Assembly (NCBI GenBank): GCA_902583585.1
Contig: CACHWN010000003.1
Coordinates: 77,585 to 141,584 of the forward strand
Source of the DNA: an uncultured Pelagibacteraceae bacterium
GTDB taxonomy: Bacteria; Pseudomonadota; Alphaproteobacteria; Pelagibacterales; Pelagibacteraceae
Direction: 5' to 3'
DNA: 64,000 nucleotides
A model generated the notes under the pieces. That model saw only the letters and a list, made by a program, of their open reading frames with translations. It ran no database searches and was not told the DNA's origin. Positions within the stretch are counted from its first letter, which is position 1; every line of letters begins with the position of its first letter. The translations under genes and the position numbers were made by a program. Shown piece by piece: positions 52,989 through 61,709 of this stretch.

Positions 52989-53642
52989 TCAATTAAAATG
53001 TCTTTTAATAAATTGTAGACCCAAACTTGACCCTTCAGTTGGTATACGATGTTCACAGTGTTTAAATATTTTTGTTTCAATTTCGTAATTATTTTTTCCA
53101 AAAAAATCTTTTGCCTCTAATAGTGATTCTACTGGGACTACTTGATCAAGATCTCCATGCATTAAGATTATATTAGGTCTAGAAGCTATATTTTTAGAAA
53201 GATGTTCTGTGCTTATAATTCTTCCAGAATATCCAACAATAGAATTTATAGTATCTTTTCTCTTTATTCCAGTTTGTAAAGTTATCATACAACCCTGGCT
53301 AAAGCCTCCAATAATGATTTCATTAGCTTTTAAATTATATTTTTCCTTAACTTCGTCTATAAACTTATTAAGTTTATTCTCAGCTACTAAAGACTTAGAT
53401 AAAATCTGCTCAGGAGTTTGGTCCATTAAGTCAAACCATTGGAACCCTGTTGGGCTTGCTGCACATTTTTCAGGAGCGTCTGGACAAATTATAATAGTGT
53501 CTGGCAAATGTGCTCTCCAATAACTGGCTAAAATCGAAATATCTTTACCGTCTCCACCATAGCCGTGGCAAAGAATTACTGCATTCTTTGGTTTTTCTTT
53601 GGAAAGCGGCTCTAAAATAATTGTATTTAATGAAAAGGTCAT
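52989..53642 (-). CDS. Phospholipase/carboxylesterase-family serine hydrolase
   Basis: 217 residues. Alpha/beta-hydrolase features: AVILCHGYGGDG (~21-32), nucleophile elbow GGFSQGC (Ser115), acid residue in LMHGDLDQVVP, and the final His in FKHCEHRIPTEG. This is the acyl-protein-thioesterase/carboxylesterase group (PF02230). Cytoplasmic; natural substrate unknown. It starts 15 bases from the divergent HIG1-protein gene, so the two share a very short promoter region. Confidence 0.88.
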   Translation of the reverse strand: MTFSLNTIILEPLSKEKPKNAVILCHGYGGDGKDISILASYWRAHLPDTIIICPDAPEKCAASPTGFQWFDLMDQTPEQILSKSLVAENKLNKFIDEVKEKYNLKANEIIIGGFSQGCMITLQTGIKRKDTINSIVGYSGRIISTEHLSKNIASRPNIILMHGDLDQVVPVESLLEAKDFFGKNNYEIETKIFKHCEHRIPTEGSSLGLQFIKRHFN

Positions 53643-53657
53643 ATAGATAAAATATCA

Positions 53658-53858
53658 ATGTCAGAATTTTTATTTAACTTTGTAGGTTTCACTTTATTAG
53701 GAGCAGTAGCCATTGTTTTAATAATGGGTATTTATACTTTATTTAAAGGTGGAAGTACTAGCAAAAAATATTCGAATAAACTTATGCAGTTAAGGGTATT
53801 ATTACAATTTATTGCAGTAATAGTTTTAGTTTTACTTGCTTATTTTTTTAAAAACTAA
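53658..53858 (+). CDS. HIG1-domain twin-transmembrane protein
   Basis: 66 residues with two membrane spans joined by a polar loop. The loop KGGSTSKKYSNKLMQLRVLL carries the HIG1 signature (SNKLMxLRVLLQ). In mitochondria HIG1 proteins associate with respiratory supercomplexes; the bacterial homologues are common in alphaproteobacteria and are assumed to have a related role. The stop codon overlaps the convergent TlpA-like gene by four bases. Confidence 0.85.
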   Translation: MSEFLFNFVGFTLLGAVAIVLIMGIYTLFKGGSTSKKYSNKLMQLRVLLQFIAVIVLVLLAYFFKN

Positions 53859-54382
53859 ATATATTTTCTTAAAAAGTTAATAAATTCATCACTAGCAAAA
53901 TCAATTTCACCAATCACTTTTCCGAATTCTTTTCCTTCTTTATTAATAAGTATACTTGTCGGTAAGCCTCTTAATTTGAACCCTTTTACTAATCTTAATT
54001 CAGGATCATAGTAAGTTTTGAGACCTTTCACTCCTATATCTTTGAAAAATTTATCTACTTTTATATTATTTGGTTTTTCCATATTCACTGCAAAAATATC
54101 AATTTCTGGTAATTTGGCTCCTAGCTTTTCTAAAGAGGGCATTTCTTTTCGACAAGGTGCACACCACGTGGCCCAAAAATTAATTATCATGATCTTGCCT
54201 CTTTTGTTCATTAAATCAACGTCTTGAAGATTTGAGTCTTTAAATCTTAGTTCGCTAATAATTTGGGGTTTTTCATGAATAATAACGTTTTTTGAAAAAT
54301 CTTCTGCTCCAATAAGATTTTGGCTAAGAAGAGATAGAACTATTATGTGAATATAGATTTTAAAAGATTTACTAATTTTCAT
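53855..54382 (-). CDS. TlpA/ResA-like periplasmic thioredoxin
   Basis: 175 residues. An N-terminal signal/anchor segment (IYIHIIVLSLLSQNLIGAED) is followed by a thioredoxin domain with NFWATWCAPCRKEMPSLEKL; the active site is Cys74-x2-Cys77. The cis-Pro region RGLPTSILINKEG completes the fold. Such proteins reduce specific periplasmic disulphides, often during cytochrome maturation. Divergent from argH with 30 bases between the starts. Confidence 0.9.
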   Translation of the reverse strand: MKISKSFKIYIHIIVLSLLSQNLIGAEDFSKNVIIHEKPQIISELRFKDSNLQDVDLMNKRGKIMIINFWATWCAPCRKEMPSLEKLGAKLPEIDIFAVNMEKPNNIKVDKFFKDIGVKGLKTYYDPELRLVKGFKLRGLPTSILINKEGKEFGKVIGEIDFASDEFINFLRKYI

Positions 54383-54412
54383 ATTAATTTAAATTGTAAA
54401 TAACATAGTAAA

Positions 54413-55795
54413 ATGAAAAATAAAACCGTTTGGGCAAATAGACTAAAAGGAAAGACATCACTTTCTTTTCAAAAAATAGGCTCATCAATTGGTGTAGATA
54501 AAAGACTTTATGAGCAAGACATAGCTGCGTCTATTATTCATGCTAAAATGCTCGTTAAACAAAAGATTATTAGTGGCAAAGAAGGATCTAAAATTATTAA
54601 TGGTCTTAAAAAGATTAAGTCACAAATTGATAAAGGAAAGTTTAAATTTCAAGAAAAATTTGAAGATATTCATTTAAATATAGAAAAAAAATTATTTGAA
54701 TTAATTGGTCCTTCAGCGGGTTTTTTGCACACAGCAAGATCAAGAAATGATCAAGTTGTGACAGATTTCAAATTATGGATTAAAAAATCATCAAAAGAAA
54801 TTACAATTATCATTAACTCTTTAATGAAGATTTTAATCAAAAAAGCAGAGAAAAATGTTGATACTGTAATGCCTGGCTTAACACATCTTAAGAATGCTCA
54901 ACCTATTTCATTTGCACATTATCTTCTGTCTTACTTTGAAATGTTTAAAAGAGATATAAAAAGATTTGAAAATAATATAAAACTTTTAGATGAGTGCCCA
55001 TTAGGTTCAGCCGCATTAGCGGGAACTTCTTATAAAATAGATAGACATTATACTTCCAGACAACTGGGTTTTAAGAAACCAACTGATAATTCAATAGACT
55101 CTGTTGCAGACAGAGACTTTGCAGTAGATTTTTTATATGCTTCTGCTTTATGTGCAATGCATTTATCTAGATTAGCTGAAGATTTTATAATTTTTAATTC
55201 AAATGCATTTAATTTAATTTCATTTGATGACAGTATGTTGACTGGCTCATCGATGATGCCTCAAAAGAAAAATCCTGACCCTGCTGAATTAATCAGAGGT
55301 AGAGTTGGTTTGAACTATGGTAATTTAAATTCGATGCTTACTATAATGAAGGGACTTCCAATGTCTTATTTCAAAGATCTTCAAGATGATAAAAAACTTG
55401 TCTTTGATGGATTTGATGCCTTAAATGACTCATTGGTTTTAAGTCTTGAGTTAGTGAATTCAATAAAGCCAAATAAAAAAAATATGCTAAAAATGGCTAA
55501 TGAAGGTTTTACCACGGCTACTGATTTTGCTGATTATTTGGTAAAGGAAAAGAAACTCACTTTTAGAGAGTCTTATGCGATTGCAGCAAAATTAGTGAAT
55601 TACGCCGAAAAGAAAAATAAATTATTATCTGAGTTATCTTTACAAGAAATAATGAAAATTTATAAAAATTTAGATAAAAATGTACTCAAAATATTTGATA
55701 TTAATAATTCTATGAACTCGAAAAAATCCCATGGAGGAACTTCTGCTGCTAATGTTAAAGCAATGATTAAAAAATATAAAAAAGAAGTAAAATGA
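54413..55795 (+). CDS. argH: Argininosuccinate lyase
   Basis: 460 residues, full length. The fumarase-superfamily signature is GSSMMPQKKNPD (~280-291), with the N-terminal SIGVDKRLYEQDIAASIIHA, HTARSRNDQV and TPGLTHL-like (MPGLTHLKNAQPISFAHY) segments. It splits argininosuccinate into arginine and fumarate, the last step of arginine synthesis. It overlaps the small lipoprotein gene by four bases (ATGA) and precedes lysA. Confidence 0.96.
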   Translation: MKNKTVWANRLKGKTSLSFQKIGSSIGVDKRLYEQDIAASIIHAKMLVKQKIISGKEGSKIINGLKKIKSQIDKGKFKFQEKFEDIHLNIEKKLFELIGPSAGFLHTARSRNDQVVTDFKLWIKKSSKEITIIINSLMKILIKKAEKNVDTVMPGLTHLKNAQPISFAHYLLSYFEMFKRDIKRFENNIKLLDECPLGSAALAGTSYKIDRHYTSRQLGFKKPTDNSIDSVADRDFAVDFLYASALCAMHLSRLAEDFIIFNSNAFNLISFDDSMLTGSSMMPQKKNPDPAELIRGRVGLNYGNLNSMLTIMKGLPMSYFKDLQDDKKLVFDGFDALNDSLVLSLELVNSIKPNKKNMLKMANEGFTTATDFADYLVKEKKLTFRESYAIAAKLVNYAEKKNKLLSELSLQEIMKIYKNLDKNVLKIFDINNSMNSKKSHGGTSAANVKAMIKKYKKEVK

Positions 55796-55902
55796 AAATA
55801 TTGGTATTAATTTGTATAATAATTTTAACTCTATCTGGATGTGGAAAGAAATCAGAACCAAAATATCAAGGAAAATTTAATTGTATACAAATAATTTTAT
55901 AA
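55792..55902 (+). CDS. Small lipoprotein, LptM (YifL)-like
   Basis: 36 residues. The ATG at 55792 overlaps the argH stop (ATGA) and the TAA is at 55900-55902, four bases before lysA. The peptide has a hydrophobic signal (MKILVLICIIILTLSGC) with lipobox LSGC, so Cys17 would be lipidated, then GKKSEPKYQGKF. The CG(K/R)K-x-P pattern and the position between argH and lysA match the LptM/YifL family, which helps LptD assembly in the outer membrane. The body is even shorter than usual. Family link is inferred from lipobox, sequence and location. Confidence 0.75.
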   Translation: MKILVLICIIILTLSGCGKKSEPKYQGKFNCIQIIL

Positions 55903-55906
55903 TCTT

Positions 55907-57136
55907 ATGCAAAATTTAAAATATGTGGGTAAAAATTTATTTCTGGAGCGAGTATCTATCCGGAATTTTTTAAAGAAAAATAAAACTCCTTTTTATATTT
56001 ATTCTGAAAATCAAATAGTTTCTAATTATTTAAATTTTGTAAAAACATTTAAAAAAACTAATCCCTTAATATGTTTTGCCGCAAAATCTAATAGCAATAC
56101 TAATATTTTAAGAATTTTGGGTAAACTTGGTGCTGGAGCTGATGTTGTATCCGGCGGAGAACTATTAAAAGCTCTTAAAGCAGGTATAAAACCAAAAAAA
56201 ATTGTTTTTTCGGGAGTTGGTAAGTCTGAGGAAGAATTAAAAATTGCAATTAATAAAAAAATTTTATTGATAAACTGCGAGTCTGAAAGTGAAGCGAAGT
56301 TAATTAATAAAATAGGGAAAAAATTAAGGAAAAAAGTTTCTATTGGTTTCAGATTAAATCCAAATGTTGATGCAAAAACTCATAAAAATATTTCTACTGG
56401 TAAAGCAGATAATAAATTTGGTTTATCAATTAAAAATTTTAAGTCTTTTCTAAAAGAGATAAATAAATTTAAAAATATAAAACTTGAAGCATTAAGTGTT
56501 CATATAGGAAGCCAAATTTTAAATGATAGGCCCTTTAAAAAGACGCTTAATGTAATGAATAAGTTAATTAAAGAACTAAAATTTAATTTAAAGTATATCG
56601 ATTTAGGTGGAGGTTTTGGAATTAATTATAGTGATAATGAAAAACCAATAAATTTAAATAATTACGCAAAATTAGTAAATAATTTTGCAACAAAACTTAA
56701 CTGTAAAATTATTTTTGAACCTGGTAGATCCATAATCGGAAATACGGGCTTACTTATCAGTAAAGTCCAATTTATAAAAAATGGGCCCAATAAAAATTTC
56801 ATAATCTTAGATGCAGGTATGAACGATTTTATGCGACCAGCTTTATACGATGCATTCCATAAAATTATACCCATAACTAAAAATTCATCAATAATGAAAA
56901 GTGTAATAGAATTTGTAGGACCAATTTGTGAAAGCACTTGCAAATTTGGTATTTATAGAAAATATCAAAAATTAAATGAAAATGACTTTGTGGCAATTAC
57001 AAATGTTGGTGCATATGGTTCTTCGTTGTCGTCAAACTATAATACGAGACCTTTAATCGCTGAAATTTTAATCAATAAAAACAAATTTAAATATATAAGA
57101 AAAAAACAAAATTTACTTAAGTTGATAAATTCTTAA
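55907..57136 (+). CDS. lysA: Diaminopimelate decarboxylase
   Basis: 409 residues. The PLP Lys is in CFAAKSNSN (Lys60), with GAGADVVSGGELLKAL just after, the PLP phosphate site in DLGGGFG and EPGRSI, and the C-terminal substrate site with GPICESTCKF and GAYGSSLSSNYN. It makes lysine from meso-diaminopimelate. It is four bases after the small lipoprotein gene, and its stop overlaps the plsC start by one base (TAATG). Confidence 0.95.
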   Translation: MQNLKYVGKNLFLERVSIRNFLKKNKTPFYIYSENQIVSNYLNFVKTFKKTNPLICFAAKSNSNTNILRILGKLGAGADVVSGGELLKALKAGIKPKKIVFSGVGKSEEELKIAINKKILLINCESESEAKLINKIGKKLRKKVSIGFRLNPNVDAKTHKNISTGKADNKFGLSIKNFKSFLKEINKFKNIKLEALSVHIGSQILNDRPFKKTLNVMNKLIKELKFNLKYIDLGGGFGINYSDNEKPINLNNYAKLVNNFATKLNCKIIFEPGRSIIGNTGLLISKVQFIKNGPNKNFIILDAGMNDFMRPALYDAFHKIIPITKNSSIMKSVIEFVGPICESTCKFGIYRKYQKLNENDFVAITNVGAYGSSLSSNYNTRPLIAEILINKNKFKYIRKKQNLLKLINS

Positions 57137-57843
57137 TGCAATTTATTAAATCTTTAATTTTTAATATCTTTCTTTATTTTGGGCTTATTTTAATTTTCAT
57201 ATTAGCAATACCATCATTGATTCTTCCTGATAAAGTTACAATTTTTTTCGGGAGGTTATCAGCAAAATATATTGTTTTAATTTTAAAAATTATAATGAAC
57301 ACTAAAGTAATTTTTCATGGAGAAGAAAATTTAAAAAAATTTGATCGTTATTTTGTAGCCTCTGCCCATCAATCAATGTTTGAAACTTTTGCATTACAAA
57401 TTCCACTAGATGGTCCAATTTTTATTTTAAAAAAAGAACTTTTAAATATACCTTTATTTGGTTGGTATTTGAGAAAAATCGGTTCTATAGCAATCATAAG
57501 AGAGACTACTACAAAAGAAAATTTAAATTTTTTTGATAAAATAAAAGAGAGATTAAAGAAAAATAAAAGACCGCTATTAATATTTCCTCAGGGGACACGA
57601 GTAAAATTAGATGAGAGCCCTCCATTTAAAAAAGGAGTTGGTCGTATATATAAAGCATTAAGTTTACCCTGTATTCCAGTCGCTTTAAATACAGGAAAAA
57701 TTTGGCCGAAAAATAGTTTTATGAAATTCTCAGGAGATATTCATATTTCATTTCTAGATCCTATTATGCCTGGTAAAAATAATGATGAATTTACAAAAGA
57801 AATTGAAAGTAAGATCTATACTGAAATAAAAAAATATTATTAA
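57136..57843 (+). CDS. 1-acyl-sn-glycerol-3-phosphate acyltransferase (PlsC family)
   Basis: 235 residues. An N-terminal membrane segment is followed by the acyltransferase domain. The usual HX4D motif appears as HQSMFE (His78...Glu83), i.e. with Glu in place of Asp, a variant known in some alphaproteobacterial homologues. The acceptor-binding motif FPQGTR (150-155) and the PCIPVALNTG segment are conserved. It adds the second acyl chain to make phosphatidic acid, or acts on a related acceptor. It overlaps lysA by one base; its stop abuts the convergent tyrA-like gene. Confidence 0.88.
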   Translation: MQFIKSLIFNIFLYFGLILIFILAIPSLILPDKVTIFFGRLSAKYIVLILKIIMNTKVIFHGEENLKKFDRYFVASAHQSMFETFALQIPLDGPIFILKKELLNIPLFGWYLRKIGSIAIIRETTTKENLNFFDKIKERLKKNKRPLLIFPQGTRVKLDESPPFKKGVGRIYKALSLPCIPVALNTGKIWPKNSFMKFSGDIHISFLDPIMPGKNNDEFTKEIESKIYTEIKKYY

Positions 57844-58740
57844 TTATTTTCTTCCAAAGTCTGGTTTCTCTGTATCTTGCCCTGCTTCAATAATTTCTTT
57901 TCTCACTTTTTTAGTTGATGAAAATATTTCTAAAAGCTTTTTACTATCTTTGCTTTTAATGGCGCTTTTTATTTCATCTAGATTTTTAGAATAGTTATCT
58001 AGAACTTTTAAAATGTTCTCGCTATTATCAAAAAAAATGTCTTTCCACATCAAAGGGTCTGAAGCAGCAATCCTGGTAAAATCTCTCAATCCCCCTGCGC
58101 TATATTGAATTATATCATTTCTGAACTTATCTCCATTATTTATTGCAGTTCTAACAATACTGTATGCTACCGCGTGGGGAAGATGGCTTGTCAAAGACAA
58201 CACATAATCATGGTCCTCAAACGACATGATTTTGATTTTACTTCCTAGTTTGGACCAAAATTTTTTAAGTTTTTCTAATTTTTCTCTAGTAACTTGATCT
58301 TGAGCTGAAAGGATGCACCATCTGTTTTTAAATAAACTTGAAAATCCTGCTGCAGGACCACTGTGCTCCGTGCCAGCAATAGGATGTGAAGCTATCCAAC
58401 TAATATTTTTTATACCTAAATTATTTACAATTTTATTGACCTCTTTTTTAGCTGAGCCAGTGTCAGTAAGAATAGAACCTTCTTTTAAATTTGATTTTAT
58501 TGAAAGTAAAATTTCTTTATAACTACTCAACGGAGCAGAAATTACTATTAGATCTGCATTTTTAGTAGCCTCAGATATATTAGGACAAATATCAGCTGTA
58601 AAATTTTTTTTCAAATATTCCATGACTTGTTTTGACTTGTCATGTACGCTTATTCTTTTGGCTATCTTTTTTTCCTCAGCTCCTCTCAAAATTGAGGAAC
58701 CAATCAATCCACAACCTATAATACATATTTTATCGAACAT
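57844..58740 (-). CDS. tyrA: Prephenate/cyclohexadienyl dehydrogenase
   Basis: 298 residues. Rossmann motif CIIGCGLIGSSILRG (~5-19), then DTGSAK and the catalytic/substrate segment ASHPIAGTEHSGP, followed by the helical dimerisation domain with SLTSHLPHAVAYSIV and SAGGLRDFTRIAASDP. It oxidatively decarboxylates prephenate (or arogenate) towards tyrosine. Overlaps hisC by 11 bases; hisC-type aminotransferases next to tyrA often also serve aromatic amino acid synthesis. Confidence 0.93.
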   Translation of the reverse strand: MFDKICIIGCGLIGSSILRGAEEKKIAKRISVHDKSKQVMEYLKKNFTADICPNISEATKNADLIVISAPLSSYKEILLSIKSNLKEGSILTDTGSAKKEVNKIVNNLGIKNISWIASHPIAGTEHSGPAAGFSSLFKNRWCILSAQDQVTREKLEKLKKFWSKLGSKIKIMSFEDHDYVLSLTSHLPHAVAYSIVRTAINNGDKFRNDIIQYSAGGLRDFTRIAASDPLMWKDIFFDNSENILKVLDNYSKNLDEIKSAIKSKDSKKLLEIFSSTKKVRKEIIEAGQDTEKPDFGRK

Positions 58741-59815
58741 TCAATATTTTTCTCATTTTTTTTATTAATGCAATATTTTCTGAAGTTGTTCCAATAGTTA
58801 TACGCAAAGAATTTTTAATGCCATAAACATCCATTTTACGGACCAGTATTCCAGATTTTGCAAGTAATCTAAAAACTTTATCAGAGTTTATTTTCACTTT
58901 ATCGAATTTTACTAATAAAAAATTAGTAAAACTTTTATTTGTTTCTATTCTCATTTTTTTAAACTCAGAAAACATTTTTTTACTCCATTTATTTACGTGT
59001 TTAATTTCTTTATTAAGCCATGAATTGTCCCTAACCGCAGCAGAAGCTGCAAATAGAGCTGGTCTACTCACATTAAAAGGTGGCTTAACCCGGTTTAATG
59101 CAGAAATAATTTCTTTTGACCCATAACCCCAGCCAACTCTAAGTCCTGCTAAACCATATATTTTTGAAAAGGTTCTTGTCATAACAACATTTTTAAAGTT
59201 TGTGAAAGTTTTTAAACCAGACAAATAATCTTTTCGTTTTACGTACTCAAAGTATGCGTCATCTACTACTAATAGGATATTGCTTCTCAATTTTTTTCTT
59301 AAAAAATGCAACTCTTTTTTTGAAATATATGTTCCAGTCGGGTTATTAGGATTAGCTAAAAAAACTATTTTGGTTCTCCTTGTAACTTTTTTTAGTATAT
59401 CTTTTACTGATGCAGTAAAATTATCTTCCTTTGAGTAAATGACCTTTGCTCCATTCATCCTGCTGTAAATTCTGTAAATAATAAAACTAAACTTAGGAAC
59501 TATAACTTCATCTCCTTTTTTTAAGAAAGATTTACATATTAGTTCGAATATTTGATCAGAGCCTGATCCTAAGATTATTCTATTTTTATCAATCTTAAAT
59601 TTATTAGCCAAAGTATTTCTTAAAAAAGTTCCATCAGAGTCAGGATATCTTGCAAAGTTTTTTGAAACTTCTAAGTATTGTTTTCTCGCTCTAGGACTGG
59701 GGCCAAGAGCAGACTCATTGGCTGATAATTTAATTTTTGCTAATTTACTTTTAAATAAGCTCATTCCAGCTACATATTTCTCTGCAACAATGTTATTTGG
59801 TTTCGGAAATCTCAT
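58730..59815 (-). CDS. hisC: Histidinol-phosphate (or aromatic) aminotransferase
   Basis: 361 residues, fold-type I PLP enzyme. SANESALGPSPRA near the start, LGSGSDQIFELI (PLP phosphate), NPNNPTGTYI, VVDDAYFEYV and the Schiff-base Lys in TRTFSKIYGLAGLRVGWG are all typical of HisC. It converts imidazole-acetol phosphate to histidinol phosphate. Because it is coupled to tyrA (11-base overlap) it may act mainly on phenylpyruvate/4-hydroxyphenylpyruvate, so the histidine role is uncertain. Its start is 60 bases from the metX promoter, reading the other way. Confidence 0.88.
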   Translation of the reverse strand: MRFPKPNNIVAEKYVAGMSLFKSKLAKIKLSANESALGPSPRARKQYLEVSKNFARYPDSDGTFLRNTLANKFKIDKNRIILGSGSDQIFELICKSFLKKGDEVIVPKFSFIIYRIYSRMNGAKVIYSKEDNFTASVKDILKKVTRRTKIVFLANPNNPTGTYISKKELHFLRKKLRSNILLVVDDAYFEYVKRKDYLSGLKTFTNFKNVVMTRTFSKIYGLAGLRVGWGYGSKEIISALNRVKPPFNVSRPALFAASAAVRDNSWLNKEIKHVNKWSKKMFSEFKKMRIETNKSFTNFLLVKFDKVKINSDKVFRLLAKSGILVRKMDVYGIKNSLRITIGTTSENIALIKKMRKILNVR

Positions 59816-59875
59816 TTTATTAATGTAATATATAAATTGTTTAAGCTTTTCTATAGCACTTTATCGTATATAAAA

Positions 59876-59904
59876 TTGACAAGTTTATGATGATTTAGTA
59901 AACA
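59876..59904 (+). promoter_or_regulatory. metX promoter
   Basis: Consensus TTGACA (59876-59881), a 17-base spacer and TAAACA (59899-59904). The predicted transcription start is ~59910, right at the 5' edge of the SAM-II aptamer, which supports both calls. Confidence 0.65.
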
Positions 59905-59907
59905 TTA

Positions 59908-59960
59908 ATCGCGCTGATTTAACCATATTGCAAGCGCATAATAAATGTAGCTAAAAAGGG
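59908..59960 (+). promoter_or_regulatory. SAM-II riboswitch aptamer
   Basis: The sequence follows the SAM-II consensus closely: TCGCGCTGATTTAACCATAT, then TTGCAAGCGCATAATAAATG and TAGCTAAAAAGGG, differing at few positions. P1 is GCGCT (59911-59915) with AGCGC (59933-59937); the TTTA of the loop can pair with TAAA downstream for the pseudoknot. Binding S-adenosylmethionine should lower expression of the methionine gene metX that follows. SAM-II is typical of alphaproteobacterial methionine genes. Confidence 0.93.
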
Positions 59961-59963
59961 GAT

Positions 59964-59989
59964 GCCCAGTTTAGCTGGGCTTTTTTTTT
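59964..59989 (+). terminator. Riboswitch-controlled terminator ahead of metX
   Basis: Stem GCCCAG (59964-59969)/CTGGGC (59975-59980), loop TTTAG, then nine T (59981-59989), only two bases before the metX ATG at 59992. AGCTAAA in the aptamer's 3' part (59949-59955) is fully complementary to TTTAGCT (59970-59976), which overlaps the terminator's loop and right arm, so it can form a competing antiterminator. Confidence 0.88.
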
Positions 59990-59991
59990 GG

Positions 59992-61131
59992 ATGAATATA
60001 AAACTTGAGAATATTAAGAAATTAAACGTTACTAAACCGCTTAAACTAGACTGCGGGAAATCTATTAAAGATTTTCCTCTCGCTTACGAAACTTACGGAA
60101 AATTGAATGGTAATAAAGATAACGCGATACTAGTGTTTCATGCTTTAACAGGAGATCAGTTTGTGACTGGAACTAATCCTATTACTAATAAAGAAGGTTG
60201 GTGGGTTACTGCAGTAGGACCAGGAAGAGCAATAGATACGAATAAATATTTTGTTATTTGTGCAAATGTGATTGGAGGATGTATGGGTTCTCTAGGTCCT
60301 AAAGATATTAATCCAGTAACAAAAAAACCTTACGGATTGGATTTTCCAGTTATAACAATTAAAGATATGATAAAAGCTCAGGAGTCCTTACTTGAACATC
60401 TAGGAATTAAAAAACTTTTATGTGCGACTGGAGGTTCAATGGGTGGAATGCAACTTTTACAATTCTGTGCAACATTTCCGGATAAAACTTTTTCAGCGGT
60501 GCCGATAGCCTGTAGCTCGAGCCATAGCGCTCAAAATATTGCCCTTAATGAATTAGCTCGTCAAGCAATTATGGCAGATCCTGTATGGGATAATGGAAAG
60601 TATGTTTTAAAAAATGTTCAACCAAAAAATGGCTTAGCAGTTGCAAGAATGGTCGGGCATATAAGTTATTTATCTGAAAAAGGTATGCAGGAAAAATTTG
60701 GTAGAAAATTACAAGAGAAGGCAGATTACGAATTTAGTTTTAATGCTGACTTTCAAGTTGAAAGTTATTTAAGACATCAAGGCTACGCATTTGTTGAAAG
60801 ATTTGATGCTAACTCAGTACTATATATAACAAGAGCGATGGATTATTTTGATCTTTCAAAACAATTTAAAGGAGGTTTAGTAGAAGCATTTAAAAATCAA
60901 AAAACAAAATTCTTAATTATATCATTTTCTTCTGATTGGCTTTACACAACAAAAGATAACAAAGATATAGTAATAGCATTAAATGCGTCAGGTGCAGATG
61001 TCTCTTACTCTGAGATAATTACAGACAAAGGACATGATTCTTTTTTACTTGATGAGCCTGAATTTTTAAAAACACTAAAAGGTTTTATAGATTCTATGTA
61101 TGAAAAATTTAAAAATGAAAAAAGAATTTAA
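59992..61131 (+). CDS. metX: Homoserine O-acetyltransferase
   Basis: 379 residues from the ATG at 59992; an upstream in-frame ATG at 59962 lies in the terminator hairpin and is not a credible start. Alpha/beta-hydrolase fold: PGRAIDTNKYFVICANVIGG, nucleophile GGSMGG (Ser149), and the C-terminal Asp and His in SSDWLY and DKGHDSFLLDEPEF. It makes O-acetylhomoserine for direct sulphhydrylation to methionine. Controlled by the SAM-II riboswitch and terminator. Overlaps metW. Confidence 0.95.
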   Translation: MNIKLENIKKLNVTKPLKLDCGKSIKDFPLAYETYGKLNGNKDNAILVFHALTGDQFVTGTNPITNKEGWWVTAVGPGRAIDTNKYFVICANVIGGCMGSLGPKDINPVTKKPYGLDFPVITIKDMIKAQESLLEHLGIKKLLCATGGSMGGMQLLQFCATFPDKTFSAVPIACSSSHSAQNIALNELARQAIMADPVWDNGKYVLKNVQPKNGLAVARMVGHISYLSEKGMQEKFGRKLQEKADYEFSFNADFQVESYLRHQGYAFVERFDANSVLYITRAMDYFDLSKQFKGGLVEAFKNQKTKFLIISFSSDWLYTTKDNKDIVIALNASGADVSYSEIITDKGHDSFLLDEPEFLKTLKGFIDSMYEKFKNEKRI

Positions 61132-61708
61132 AGTAATTGCAGATTTATTACCTAATAATACAAGGGTTCTTGATATAGGATGTGGAGACGGATCTTTAAT
61201 GCACCTTCTTAGAAAAGAAAAAAATATAGAGGTACGAGGACTAGAGCTTAATCAAGATAATGTTAAAGAATGTATTTATAAAGGCTTGCCAGTTATTCAA
61301 GGGAATGCAGAAACTGAATTGCATCAATTTCCTGATAAATCATTTGACTATGTTGTGCTGAGTCAGACTCTACAAGCATTTTATGAACCAGAGAAAGTTT
61401 TGAAAAATCTTTTAAGAATAGGAAAATCAGTTATTATTTCAATTCCAAATTTTGGCTATTGGAAAGTAAGAACAAAACTTTTACTTTTTGGTGAGATGCC
61501 AGTTACAAAAACGCTGCCAAATACTTGGTATAATACTCCTAATTTACACATGTGCACAATAAAAGATTTATTTAATTTTTGTGATGAAAAAAATATTATT
61601 ATTAAAAAAGTTGTTGGAGTTAATGAAAACAAAACTTCATTAATAAAAAAAAGTAATTTAGAAATTAAAAATCTTTTTTCAAAAGTTGGTATTTTTTTAA
61701 TCAGTTAA
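61115..61708 (+). CDS. metW: Methionine biosynthesis protein MetW
   Basis: 197 residues from the ATG at 61115 (a start five codons earlier at 61100 is also possible); it overlaps the metX end either way. MetW-type SAM-dependent methyltransferase-like fold with RVLDIGCGDGSLMHLL (SAM motif I), IQGNAETELHQFPDKSFDYV and VLSQTLQAF. MetW pairs with MetX in O-acetyl- or O-succinylhomoserine formation in several proteobacteria. The riboswitch upstream should govern both. gloB follows after one base. Confidence 0.93.
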   Translation: MKKEFKVIADLLPNNTRVLDIGCGDGSLMHLLRKEKNIEVRGLELNQDNVKECIYKGLPVIQGNAETELHQFPDKSFDYVVLSQTLQAFYEPEKVLKNLLRIGKSVIISIPNFGYWKVRTKLLLFGEMPVTKTLPNTWYNTPNLHMCTIKDLFNFCDEKNIIIKKVVGVNENKTSLIKKSNLEIKNLFSKVGIFLIS

Positions 61709-61709
61709 T

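Noticed and set aside
59962-59991. Upstream ATG for metX inside the terminator.
   Set aside because: It would translate the terminator hairpin and T-run; homologues begin with the sequence after 59992.
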